A stretch of 40,254 nt of DNA from an uncultured Lachnospiraceae bacterium (lineage in GTDB: Bacteria > Bacillota_A > Clostridia > Lachnospirales > Lachnospiraceae), in NCBI GenBank assembly GCA_947564305.1, contig CANOBT010000036.1, positions 1-40,254 of the forward strand, given 5' to 3'. This document shows positions 17,613 to 24,801 of the stretch, in pieces. The position numbers and the translations under genes were made by a program. How positions within the stretch are numbered: the first letter of the stretch is position 1; each line of letters opens with the position of its first letter. Under the pieces are notes generated by a model. It saw only the letters and a list, made by a program, of their open reading frames with translations, made no database searches and had not been told where the DNA came from.

Positions 17613-18444
17613 TTGTTGTCACCTCACTATATTTCCATATTAATTGACCACATCCAGCTTTTAGCTCAATTCCTACATTTTCTTCAATTATAGTTTCAAT
17701 TCCATTTTTGTTTAGTTCCGTATAGAACCTTTGAAACACTTCTGGTTCGGATGCTTTATATATATCATTTTCTATTATTGTATTATATTTAATTAATTCA
17801 ATACTTGCTCTTTTATTGGCAAAACATGCAATAAGTTGATTTAAATCGTTATCTGAATCATTTATTCCGTCTAAAAGAAGATAATCAAAAACTACTTTTT
17901 TAAACCTCTTTTTGTTATTTAAGACAAACTTAATTGTCTCAATAATTGGATTAACTTCTTCCGATGGAATAATATTAATCCTTTTATCAGGAAAAATGGC
18001 ATGCAATGAAATATCAAGAGTTATTTTTCTTTGTGTAAAAAAAAGACGTTGAATACTAGAATTTATTCCGGTTGTTGTTAATGTTATCTCTGAATCAGAT
18101 CTGTTTTGAATCTCGTATATTGCGTCAAAAACGTTATCAATATTAATAAGGGGTTCTCCCATTCCTGTGAAAGAAACCGTGTAAAACAAAAATTCATCCG
18201 AATATTCTCCTATTGCATATTGCATTGATATCTTAATTTGTTCTAAAATCTCATTTGACGTAAGATTTCTTATAAAACCGTTTTTTCCACTTTGGCAAAA
18301 GGCACAATGTATTGGGCAACCAACCTGTGTTGTAACACATATCCAAAACGGATATTTAAAACAGTTTTCTATAAGATAGCCGTCATCAAGGCTTATTATA
18401 AGTTTAGTACAATTTTCATCTTGCAAAACTTTTTTGACTTCCAT
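17554..18444 (-). CDS. Truncated RlmN/Cfr-like radical SAM methylase
   Basis: A 296-residue radical SAM protein with the full catalytic signature of RlmN/Cfr: Fe-S ligands Cys43, Cys47, Cys50; a Cys seven residues before the cluster (Cys36 in WICVTTQVGC), as in RlmN; GMGEP; TLTTTGINSS; ISLHA; and the methyl-accepting Cys264 in the C-terminal GCGQL. It lacks the ~80-residue N-terminal accessory domain that RlmN and Cfr use with RNA: the cluster motif begins at residue 36 instead of ~118. The substrate is therefore probably not 23S rRNA or tRNA but the peptide encoded upstream. A GAGGTG site precedes ATG 18444. Confidence 0.8.
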   Translation of the reverse strand: MEVKKVLQDENCTKLIISLDDGYLIENCFKYPFWICVTTQVGCPIHCAFCQSGKNGFIRNLTSNEILEQIKISMQYAIGEYSDEFLFYTVSFTGMGEPLINIDNVFDAIYEIQNRSDSEITLTTTGINSSIQRLFFTQRKITLDISLHAIFPDKRINIIPSEEVNPIIETIKFVLNNKKRFKKVVFDYLLLDGINDSDNDLNQLIACFANKRASIELIKYNTIIENDIYKASEPEVFQRFYTELNKNGIETIIEENVGIELKAGCGQLIWKYSEVTTNENMFSIRKNTTTEANGNY

Positions 18445-18459
18445 ATTTTCACCTCACAG

Positions 18460-18497
18460 CAAAATTACTGCAAGCGTATAATCTTGCAGTAATTTTG
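18460..18497 (-). terminator. Perfect 15-bp hairpin between precursor and enzyme genes
   Basis: CAAAATTACTGCAAG at 18460-18474 is matched exactly by its reverse complement at 18483-18497 around an 8-base loop. It starts nine bases after the peptide stop codon and ends before the radical SAM ribosome site. Hairpins here typically limit read-through so that precursor is made in excess over enzymes. Confidence 0.75.
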
Positions 18498-18505
18498 ATT
18501 AAAAA

Positions 18506-18640
18506 CTATGCAACAACACTTTTGACGTTTTTTCTTTCGCTACTCTTTTGCTTAATATTATTGTTGATTTTTTTCGATATTGCCTGCACCTTAGCATTTC
18601 TGGAAAGAAAAATTACAGATTTAGCTGAAAATCCCATCAT
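18506..18640 (-). CDS. Candidate RiPP precursor peptide (44 aa)
   Basis: A 44-residue ORF behind AAAGGAGG, with two consecutive ATGs (18640, 18637). It begins MMGFSAKSVIFLSRNAKVQA, has a basic, Asn-rich middle (KKINNNIKQK) and ends SVVA. It has no Cys or Trp, so thioether or Trp-Lys chemistry is unlikely; C-methylation or Asn/Lys modification is more plausible. It is the first gene of an operon with two radical SAM enzymes and a transporter and is separated from them by a strong hairpin, the usual precursor position. No known precursor family is recognised. Confidence 0.7.
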   Translation of the reverse strand: MMGFSAKSVIFLSRNAKVQAISKKINNNIKQKSSERKNVKSVVA

Positions 18641-18654
18641 ATGCACCTCCTTTC

Positions 18655-18685
18655 AAAAAGTAGAATGACCATGAGCAAGACTCTA
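18655..18685 (-). promoter_or_regulatory. Hairpin plus T-run directly before the precursor ribosome site
   Basis: On the minus strand a weak stem (18681-18685 with 18660-18664) is followed by five T and then the AAAGGAGG of the peptide gene. It resembles the terminator-leader units seen further right and may attenuate the operon. Confidence 0.35.
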
Positions 18686-18948
18686 CGTGCTTGATTATGT
18701 AGAGTTACAACGCATGGCAAATACAGAATTTCCAACTCTGCATTTATAGCAACAAATAACTCCAAATAATAAAATGGAATAATCAATGTCCATAATCTCA
18801 CAGGGAGCTAATTGTTATCTATCATTAATAAATTGCCAAAAGTACATTTTAGATTTACAAATAACCTTACTTGTCTTGGTAAAATATGCGAAGCATTTAA
18901 TAAAAGAATTATATTATACTAATTATTTCCATGTAAATAATTTAAGAT
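18686..18948 (-). promoter_or_regulatory. Long leader and promoter of the peptide operon
   Basis: Two overlapping TATAAT hexamers (minus strand, 18918-18913 and 18913-18908) lie 31-36 bases downstream of the LytTR box, the spacing expected when the activator sits just upstream of -35. This gives a leader of ~260 bases before the peptide ATG. The leader contains a 32-codon ORF (18793-18695) with four Cys but only a weak ribosome site. Confidence 0.5.
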
Positions 18949-18977
18949 AAATGTACATATTTTTGACTTGATGTACA
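18949..18977 (-). promoter_or_regulatory. LytTR/AgrA-type binding box A
   Basis: On the minus strand: TGTACATC, four bases, CAAAAA, two bases, then TGTACATTT, with the two TGTAC starts exactly 20 bases apart. The same layout occurs before agrD (36423-36451) and before the secreted-protein operon (35592-35620). Tandem ~9-base repeats one to two helical turns apart are the known form of LytTR sites. Confidence 0.75.
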
Positions 18978-19136
18978 ACCCACTTCTTTGAAACATAAGT
19001 ATGTATATAGTCAGCTATTGCGTAAAATATTATTGATTACCGCCTATTCCAAAAATTCAGTGCAGATGTAACGATACTTCTTTTTATGTACTAAAAAGCC
19101 AGAAAGTACATTCTGGCCTTCTATACAATGAGTTAG
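18978..19136 (-). terminator. Terminator in the gap before the peptide operon
   Basis: On the minus strand GCCAGAA (19117-19111) pairs perfectly with TTCTGGC (19104-19098) around six bases and is followed by TTTTT. It ends transcripts from the decayed gene at 19137-19573. The rest of the gap is AT-rich and empty. Confidence 0.65.
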
Positions 19137-19573
19137 TTAAGCAGCTGTATTAACAGCGTCCTTTAATAATCCTAGATATTTATAAATACTTTGAGGATAT
19201 TTGCATCATTTATCTCTAAGAAAACATACGGTTATTGTATTATCTTTGCTGAATGCCACGGAAGTCAGCTTGTTGTTAATCCATCCCTGTGTTTTTAATG
19301 GAACGCTGATATTGTGCTTCTTAATCAGGTATGCAATGCATATGAATATTTCCGTATGCACTGATTTAAGGCTTTAAATGGGCTTAATTGTATTATAACA
19401 AAATGTACGACCTCAATTAAAAGTTTTCCAAGTTCGTGTGGATCTTTAGAAATAATTCCACTCATAACAACTTTTCTTCCAAGCCATTCAGGATGTTCAT
19501 TGTAATAATCTTGCCATTCTCCTTTATAGGCGTTTTCAATTAAATTCCATTGTTCTTTACTTATTTCAATCAT
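19137..19573 (-). pseudogene. Decayed accessory gene (frameshift and internal stop)
   Basis: The first ~60 codons (from ATG 19573 with AAAGGTG upstream) read well (ISKEQWNLIENAYKGEW; LGRKVVMSGI). Near 19370 the sensible reading moves to another frame (EIFICIAYLIKKHN; PLKTQGWINNKLTSVAFS), meets a TGA at 19208-19206, and continues in frame to TAA at 19137 (YKYLGLLKDAVNTAA). One frameshift and one nonsense change explain this. The original family is not recognised; its style is that of ICE or plasmid accessory genes. Confidence 0.55.
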
Positions 19574-19591
19574 AATTCCGACACCTTTCTT

Positions 19592-19801
19592 TTATAAATT
19601 TCTGCAAAAAAACCACCCTTTCCGGAGTGGTATTCTGCATACGGGTTGTATTAAGTTAAAATTATAACTTTCAAATCCAGTAAATGGGGGTGCGATGATA
19701 TTGACTGCTTTCCCACCATTGGTTTCATGATTCATGTCGCGGTCTTTTTCCTTTTTTGTGTTCTTATCTGGCTTTATGATCCATTCGCTGCGCTTTTTCA
19801 T
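19592..19801 (-). CDS. Doubtful small basic ORF
   Basis: A 69-codon ORF with a basic N-terminal half (KKRSEWIIKPDKNTKKEKDRD). It has no good ribosome site; the nearby AGGGGGAG precedes a different, 16-codon frame starting at 19815. Its last codons run through the hairpin at 19605-19631, so its end is unlikely to be natural. It may be a frameshifted remnant. Confidence 0.2.
   Translation of the reverse strand: MKKRSEWIIKPDKNTKKEKDRDMNHETNGGKAVNIIAPPFTGFESYNFNLIQPVCRIPLRKGWFFCRNL
19605..19631 (-). terminator. Terminator-like hairpin before the decayed gene
   Basis: On the minus strand ACCACTC (19631-19625) pairs with GGGTGGT (19618-19612, one G-U) and is followed by seven T, 30 bases before the next ATG. 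It is one of several such leader units in this region. Confidence 0.6.
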
Positions 19802-20010
19802 TTTCTTTTTTCATGAGCTCCCCCTGTGCGTAAAATCTGTTTTCTCTATTCTAACGCAACAGGAAGGAAACTCTTGTTAATGTATATTTATCAACCTTAC
19901 AAATATCACAGCTTTTTTTACAGCACGCCGCCTTGATGTACATCTCTTGGCAAAACGCTTAGACCTAATACCCACCAGTCAGTTTTTATGATACATTCCC
20001 ATTTTTATCC

Positions 20011-20505
20011 CTAAAACTGAAATACTTTATCTTGTTCCGCTCTTATAAGACGAATGATAACGGGTCTGTTCAAATCAATTTTATTATTCACTTCCTCTTT
20101 TTTACCTGGCATTTTCCCGTTGGGTATAAAGTATCCGCTCGTAACTTCGCACGTTGGCAAATTACAATCTTTAGACTGTATATAATGTTTCCATTCTTTA
20201 TAGGAATATAATTTGCCCTGCATGTCATTTCTGCTGCATCTTAGCGCTTGTGTGAAGTAATACTGATTGCTGTTTACACCAAAAAATCCAATGCAGATAT
20301 AACTGTCTTCTTTTTCCTGTTTTCTCAACAGTCTTTTGAGTATTGCCTCCGCTTCTGTTTCTTTTCCTGATAACATTAAAAGGGCAACTCCTGAGCGTGT
20401 ATTGTGATCCAGCCGTATTAATTTATTATTCCAGTAAAAGTTCCACTGCTCCGGCGCCGTCCTCCATCCATAGTTATACGAAAATTTATCATGCTTTCTT
20501 GCCAT
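20011..20505 (-). CDS. Hypothetical accessory protein (164 aa)
   Basis: Starts at ATG 20505 after GGAGG, giving ARKHDKFSYNYGW at the N-terminus. Soluble, basic, with aromatic-rich motifs (WNFYWNNKLIRLDHNTRSG) and no membrane segment. Family not recognised. It is preceded by a perfect 13-bp hairpin (20532-20565), so its expression probably depends on read-through. The gap 19802-20010 to its left is empty. Confidence 0.6.
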   Translation of the reverse strand: MARKHDKFSYNYGWRTAPEQWNFYWNNKLIRLDHNTRSGVALLMLSGKETEAEAILKRLLRKQEKEDSYICIGFFGVNSNQYYFTQALRCSRNDMQGKLYSYKEWKHYIQSKDCNLPTCEVTSGYFIPNGKMPGKKEEVNNKIDLNRPVIIRLIRAEQDKVFQF

Positions 20506-20531
20506 GATGGAATCCTCCGTTTTCTTTAATA

Positions 20532-20565
20532 AAGGCAAGCAATATCTTCATTTATTGCTTGCCTT
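20532..20565 (-). terminator. Terminator-like hairpin before the 20505 gene
   Basis: AAGGCAAGCAATA at 20532-20544 and its exact complement at 20553-20565 form a 13-bp stem with an 8-base loop. On the minus strand it leads into TTTATT and then the GGAGG of the next gene. Confidence 0.6.
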
Positions 20566-20629
20566 ACACTTCTTTATAATTACTGCTTATTAAATTTTTT
20601 CCTATTAGTCATTCATTTTTAAAATCGCA

Positions 20630-20863
20630 TTATGATGAACTATAACCGTTATCCGCATCACCTATTTTTTCGTACAGCGGATTAAATCCATCCTCGCTGG
20701 TCATTACAAACGCACCAGAATCATTCATTATTATATGATACATAATGTCTCCAAATAAATCAGACTCCATTAAAAAGTACGTAACACCACATATATTTTC
20801 CTGCTTAATGGATGACCATGTTCCACTGTATCTCATAAAGCGGACACCTTCTATTTTTATCAA
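20630..20863 (-). CDS. Small hypothetical protein (77 aa)
   Basis: AGGAGGG lies seven bases before a TTG at 20863, so a TTG start is chosen; the next ATG (20836) has no site. The sequence (YSGTWSSIKQENICGVTYFLMESD) looks like a single small alpha/beta domain and ends with Ser residues. Family not recognised; typical of plasmid or ICE cargo. Confidence 0.55.
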   Translation of the reverse strand: MIKIEGVRFMRYSGTWSSIKQENICGVTYFLMESDLFGDIMYHIIMNDSGAFVMTSEDGFNPLYEKIGDADNGYSSS

Positions 20864-20927
20864 GTATATCCCTCCTCTTATGTATAATTCTCAAACAAAT
20901 GTGTTTTAGTATTGTTGCCCTATGTCC

Positions 20928-21842
20928 TTACCACACGACTTTCAGGTGCGTGTAATCAACCGGTGATTCCTTCAAGCTTTCCACCACCCTGTCATAACGG
21001 AAGAACCAGCTCATGTTCTTCACATTGATGTGCTCCGCTATCTTCTCAAGCGGCGCGCCGTCTTTAATCATCAGCGCCTGACTCAAGATGCGTAGGTCGT
21101 TATAGGTAAACGGCCTTACGCCGCAGGCTGTGCAGGCTTCATGGAGCCGGTTCTGCAGTGCCCTCGCACTGACTGCCTTTCCTTTTTTGTTCAGGAAAAA
21201 ATATGGCTGGCTGTCGGTACGCTGCATGGAATACCGGTCAATCAGTTCCGCGACATCTTCCGGAATTTTTACGAAATGGTAAGCGTGTTCCGTCACTTTC
21301 AGGCGGATTCCGAAATTACCGTCCGCATCCTGCAGGAGCATATCCCGCCTTAAAGAAACCAGCTCATTCGTGGTAAGCGTTGATCGAAGCACCATGGAAC
21401 AGGATAGAAAACCTGTCATATCGCCCTCGGACTTAAAATAAGCCAGAACTTTGTCAATACTGTCCAGTTCGGGCAGATCCTCCATACGGAACTGCAGATC
21501 CGGAAATATTACATCAATTACGGAAAAGAGGTTAAGGTATCCATCCTGAATTTCCAAAATATCCGCATTTTCGTCCATATAGCGTGCTACGGCACGCAGA
21601 ACGCTCAGATTGTAGTCCGTAGATTTCATTACACTGCTTTTTCCGTTGAAGTATGCTTTTATTGTTTCCTGCGTAATGTCAAGAAAATCGCACTTCGCAT
21701 AGTCGCATAAAGCATTAAAAACATAGGTGTACTGCTGTTTCGTCCGTTCTTCCCGCATCTTTTCAGAATAATACTTCTTTAAGATAGTGATAAATTTGGC
21801 GCTTAAATAGGGAGAAAACGCAACAGTCTCTGTCTCAGCCAT
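20928..21842 (-). CDS. Degenerate tyrosine-recombinase-like protein
   Basis: A 304-residue protein with the fold signature of tyrosine recombinases: an N-terminal SAM-like domain (KQQYTYVFNALCDYAK) and a C-terminal catalytic-like domain. The first catalytic Arg position (LTTNELVSL where family members have LRxSEL) is Thr, and the His of HxLR is Asn (TYNDLRILSQ). The later Arg, a His (AEHINVKNMS) and a Tyr remain. It is probably inactive for strand exchange and may act as a DNA-binding or regulatory partner. ATG 21842 has AAAGGAGGG; the longer start at 21860 does not. Confidence 0.65.
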   Translation of the reverse strand: MAETETVAFSPYLSAKFITILKKYYSEKMREERTKQQYTYVFNALCDYAKCDFLDITQETIKAYFNGKSSVMKSTDYNLSVLRAVARYMDENADILEIQDGYLNLFSVIDVIFPDLQFRMEDLPELDSIDKVLAYFKSEGDMTGFLSCSMVLRSTLTTNELVSLRRDMLLQDADGNFGIRLKVTEHAYHFVKIPEDVAELIDRYSMQRTDSQPYFFLNKKGKAVSARALQNRLHEACTACGVRPFTYNDLRILSQALMIKDGAPLEKIAEHINVKNMSWFFRYDRVVESLKESPVDYTHLKVVW

Positions 21843-21888
21843 AAAACCCTCCTTTGCCATTCATAGAAAAAATCAGGGAAAGTGTAGT

Positions 21889-22071
21889 CAACTACGCACT
21901 ATGGGAATGGAGCATCCCTTTCTCATGCCCCTCCTTTCATTTGTTGCGCAGCTTCCTTTCTTTCCCTTTTTTCTTATTTATTCATTAACAAATCTCAATG
22001 CCTCAGATTGAGACTGGAAATAACGAAACAGGCATGGTATCCTGCTCCGTTATTCCCATAGTGCGTAGTTG
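21889..22071. repeat. 20-bp inverted repeat pair
   Basis: CAACTACGCACTATGGGAAT at 21889-21908 is repeated exactly in reverse complement at 22052-22071. The match continues imperfectly through GGAGCA after a 3-base gap. The intervening 143 bases are pyrimidine-rich on the plus strand and contain a small stem (TCTCAAT/ATTGAGA). They lie just upstream of the degenerate recombinase gene, where a recombination or regulatory site would be expected. Confidence 0.6.
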
Positions 22072-22093
22072 TCTGCATAGAATGATGTTCCAA

Positions 22094-22438
22094 CTATTCC
22101 AGACCTGCCCAGTCGCCATGTAGCTCTGATATGCTGCGTTTCTTATATATAACATTCCCAGAATCATAGCATGGCGCCAGCTGCCTTTTTTCCACACGTT
22201 CTTTGAACCGGTTCCGGCATAATTGCTCTGTCGTAACGTCCCGCCCAATCTGTGCATATTCCTCCTTTTCCTTATTCCATGCAAACGCGGCGTATTCATA
22301 TGTACTGCATTTCTCCGCATCTGTATAGCTGGTTAGTGTGATGCCGGACTCAGCTGCCCATCCCATCTCTTCCTCAAAACTGTGTCCTGTCCGGACCAGC
22401 TTCTCTTCATCTACATCTAAAACGGCTATAATCCTCAT
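22094..22438 (-). CDS. Hypothetical accessory protein (114 aa)
   Basis: Starts at ATG 22438, overlapping the stop of the upstream zinc-ribbon gene (ATGA). Acidic and soluble, with an N-terminal beta strand (RIIAVLDVDEEKLVRTG) and several charged helices. Family not recognised. The overlap suggests it works with the mini zinc-ribbon protein. Confidence 0.6.
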   Translation of the reverse strand: MRIIAVLDVDEEKLVRTGHSFEEEMGWAAESGITLTSYTDAEKCSTYEYAAFAWNKEKEEYAQIGRDVTTEQLCRNRFKERVEKRQLAPCYDSGNVIYKKRSISELHGDWAGLE

Positions 22439-22566
22439 TCCTCTTCCTCCTCATCCTGCATCGGATACCAGTGGTATTCGCAATCTATATTTTCACATTG
22501 TCCGTTCCACATGAGGCTTCCGCACTTAGGGCAGTCTGATACCTCATATGGTCCTCCACCCTGCAT
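22435..22566 (-). CDS. Mini zinc-ribbon protein (43 aa)
   Basis: A 43-residue ORF with CPKCGS, then C and C four residues apart (GQCENIDCEYHWY), i.e. the four Cys of a zinc ribbon, followed by an acidic tail of five Glu. Its stop overlaps the next gene's start. An AAAGGA lies nine bases upstream of the ATG. Likely a protein-interaction or nucleic-acid-binding module. Confidence 0.65.
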   Translation of the reverse strand: MQGGGPYEVSDCPKCGSLMWNGQCENIDCEYHWYPMQDEEEEE

Positions 22567-22570
22567 CTGC

Positions 22571-23809
22571 TCACATCCTTTCTCCGGAAGGTTCCATTTT
22601 TTTCATTTCAAGGAATTCGCTTAACTTCCCTGGAAGCTGCTTTATCATATCTATCCGCTCCTGTATCTGGGATATGGGATTTCCTTTGCTGTCATAGTCG
22701 TCATACATAAGGGAAACCATAAAACTAAGGATTAATTCCTTCAGTTCGTCGCTTTGCTCCTTTACCTGTTTTACGATCTCTACTCCTTCTTTTAACAGTT
22801 CTCCCCAAAGGATACAGCAGCTTTCATTATCGGTACCAAGCTGCTCCAGCCATTCACGCAGGCTGTGTTCTTCTGCACCTGTCCCGCAGTGGTTTTCTTG
22901 TATAAAATACCGTACTTTTTTCCCATCGTATATCCTTCCTAATGGGAAAAGGGCGCACACTGTAGGCTTCGCATCCTGCACAAAACATTTGTTGTGAAAC
23001 AGGAAAGGACATCTTGCATCCGTCCTTAACCGGATAATAGGAAGTCCGGAATCTTTGCCCACATACATCTCGCAGTATGTAATGAGCAGCTCCTTAAAAG
23101 AAATATCAAGATATTTCTGCAGACGCATAATGTCATAAGCAGTAAGCAGGATATCTCCTCTTTCTTTGCAGCAGTGGCCACAGCAGTTGCATCCGAACCG
23201 GAATGTTCCCTCTGGTTCAAGGTAATTTAAATTCATGATATCTTTATAATCCATCCTATAATTTGCCTCGTTTACCATTTCTGTAAGATAGGAAACATCT
23301 GTGTTTGGGTCTGAACGTACGGCGATAATTTCGTGAACGGAACTGGGCAACAGGTATAGATTGCTGTCAAGCTGGTCTGCCAGTTTTTTCAGTACAGATA
23401 TATTTAACAGCATCGCTGCGCCAAAAAAAAGCGATTGGTTTGCAAGGACTATCATTTCTTTCTCTATTGGCATGACATCCATCCCGTTCTGCGCTATATA
23501 TACCGATTCTTCCGGGAAAAAATTCAATATTGGTGTTACAAGTGTATTGTCCTTGCGGTATGTATTTTCCAGTGCAGCCTGATAGATATCATTAATGTCC
23601 CTGTGCCACATGAGAATCTGCTTCCTGCTTACATAGAAGCCGTTGCAGCCCCATTCTGTACAATCACAATAAAACAGGATTGCAAGGTCCAGGAATTTAA
23701 TATATGCTTTCCCTTCCATATCTGCCCTGTACTTTTCGTAATTCACTAAACGCAGGAATATTTTTTCCTTTACGCTCTCCCAATTGATGGAAATATTAAT
23801 TTCATTCAT
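22571..23809 (-). CDS. YkgJ-like Cys-cluster protein (412 aa)
   Basis: The C-terminal half holds the metal-binding Cys pattern of the YkgJ/FliB-type family: FGCNCCGHCCKERGD, then ARCPFLFHNKCFV and PTVCALFPLG, about eight Cys likely binding zinc or iron-sulphur. The N-terminal ~190 residues are helical and unrecognised, making it longer than stand-alone YkgJ proteins. ATG 23809 follows GGAGG. It lies five bases from the zinc-ribbon gene, so the three genes 23809-22094 form one unit. Function unknown. Confidence 0.65.
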   Translation of the reverse strand: MNEINISINWESVKEKIFLRLVNYEKYRADMEGKAYIKFLDLAILFYCDCTEWGCNGFYVSRKQILMWHRDINDIYQAALENTYRKDNTLVTPILNFFPEESVYIAQNGMDVMPIEKEMIVLANQSLFFGAAMLLNISVLKKLADQLDSNLYLLPSSVHEIIAVRSDPNTDVSYLTEMVNEANYRMDYKDIMNLNYLEPEGTFRFGCNCCGHCCKERGDILLTAYDIMRLQKYLDISFKELLITYCEMYVGKDSGLPIIRLRTDARCPFLFHNKCFVQDAKPTVCALFPLGRIYDGKKVRYFIQENHCGTGAEEHSLREWLEQLGTDNESCCILWGELLKEGVEIVKQVKEQSDELKELILSFMVSLMYDDYDSKGNPISQIQERIDMIKQLPGKLSEFLEMKKMEPSGERM

Positions 23810-23852
23810 TATGTCTTTATCCTCCTTTTATTAAATTCTGCAAAAGCACTTT

Positions 23853-24101
23853 TCACAGCGTGAAATCAGCATCCATTTCCTGAATCTCGTCCGGATCAAT
23901 CCAGTCTGCTTCGCAAAAACAGGCAGGCTCTCCGGTTACAGGATCTGGAACTAAGTCGCCTGCGTCAAGAATGACCTCTTGCGCTTTGTATGCTTCCTTT
24001 ACACGTTCGATTGCATTTTCCAGACCGTCTGTACCAGCTTCTTTTGTGTCAACGACAACAATTCTTCTTAATATCTCTGTGACTGCTATGCATTGTTTCA
24101 T
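23853..24101 (-). CDS. DpnD/PcfM-like small protein (82 aa)
   Basis: Starts at ATG 24101 after AGGAGG. The sequence has the DpnD/PcfM pattern of a short beta strand (RRIVVVDTKEA), a helix (AIERVKEAYKAQ) and a second strand ending in a Gly-Asp (EVILDAGDLV), then an acidic tail. Such proteins are common on conjugative plasmids and in restriction loci; their biochemical role is not established. Confidence 0.6.
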   Translation of the reverse strand: MKQCIAVTEILRRIVVVDTKEAGTDGLENAIERVKEAYKAQEVILDAGDLVPDPVTGEPACFCEADWIDPDEIQEMDADFTL

Positions 24102-24123
24102 TACATATACCTCCTGAATTTTC

Positions 24124-24160
24124 AAAAAACGCTCAGGGATGGTAAAATCCTTGAGCGTTT
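24124..24160 (-). terminator. Terminator-like hairpin before the DpnD-like gene
   Basis: Bases 24127-24140 pair with 24147-24160 (14 bp, one G-U) around GGTAAA. On the minus strand six T follow and then the AGGAGG of the next gene, leaving no room for a promoter. Confidence 0.65.
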
Positions 24161-24168
24161 CTAAAAAT

Positions 24169-24396
24169 TTATCTGATTTGTTTACTGTTATGTCCTATGA
24201 ACCGGACTGATCCGTAGCCCTGATTCCTAATTGCAGCCAGTTCACAGTCCAGCTCATCCACACCGACATTTCCTAAAAAATCTCCGCCGGATGTCTGTAT
24301 CTGATAATATCCCTCACCCGGATATTGGGGATGTGGATAATACCGGCATACAATCTCACGCATATCTGCTTCATGTTCTGCAATAACCATAGACAT
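24169..24396 (-). CDS. Hypothetical accessory protein (75 aa)
   Basis: ATG 24396 follows AAAGGAGG; the longer start at 24417 includes that site. Compact soluble protein with a Tyr/Pro-rich middle (CRYYPHPQYPGEGYYQIQT). Family not recognised. Confidence 0.6.
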   Translation of the reverse strand: MSMVIAEHEADMREIVCRYYPHPQYPGEGYYQIQTSGGDFLGNVGVDELDCELAAIRNQGYGSVRFIGHNSKQIR

Positions 24397-24439
24397 AGAA
24401 ATCCTCCTTTTATTCATACCGCAATCTATCGCCTGATAG

Positions 24440-24781
24440 TTAATGTGGTTCCTGCGAAATCATGCCAAGATAATACATATCCTTTTTTCCGTTCCAGAAA
24501 TGTGCGGCCAGATCCTCCAGGCGCTTCTTCCCATTTTTTAATGCCGAAAAATCCGCTTTTACATCGTCATTTGCATAACCTGAGTGGTTATTGTGGGAAA
24601 TCGTAAGGCGGAACCTTTCGCCGCTTTCTACCCATCTGCCTTTTCCGTTGTTCTTTGCAATTGGATATACACCAATAGTCAGTCCGTACAAATCAGGATA
24701 TTCGGGCGTATTGCGACTGCTCCAATCCTCTAACTGGATCTCTGTTCCATTTGGCATGACTGCCCTTTCAATGATTTCCAT
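24440..24781 (-). CDS. Hypothetical accessory protein (113 aa)
   Basis: ATG 24781 with GGGAGG upstream. Beta-rich N-terminus (MEIIERAVMPNGTEIQLEDW) and a helical C-terminus. Family not recognised; typical of the hypothetical proteins accompanying DUF2958 and SSB in mobile elements. Confidence 0.6.
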   Translation of the reverse strand: MEIIERAVMPNGTEIQLEDWSSRNTPEYPDLYGLTIGVYPIAKNNGKGRWVESGERFRLTISHNNHSGYANDDVKADFSALKNGKKRLEDLAAHFWNGKKDMYYLGMISQEPH

Positions 24782-24801
24782 GATTGCCTCCCTTCTTCTC
24801 T

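Noticed and set aside
17554..18444. Calling this gene rlmN or cfr (rRNA methylation, antibiotic resistance)
   Set aside because: The N-terminal RNA-binding accessory domain is absent and the gene sits in a peptide operon, so a housekeeping or resistance role is unlikely.
19086..19109. Two TGTAC/AGTAC words that could be a fourth LytTR box
   Set aside because: Their spacing is 18, not 20, the CAAAAA spacer is missing, and the second word lies in the loop of a clear terminator.
19937..19945. Single TGTACATC word resembling a LytTR half-site
   Set aside because: No second half-site 20 bases away on either side.
22003..22320. 105-codon minus-strand ORF
   Set aside because: Overlaps the better supported 22094-22438 gene in another frame and has atypical composition.
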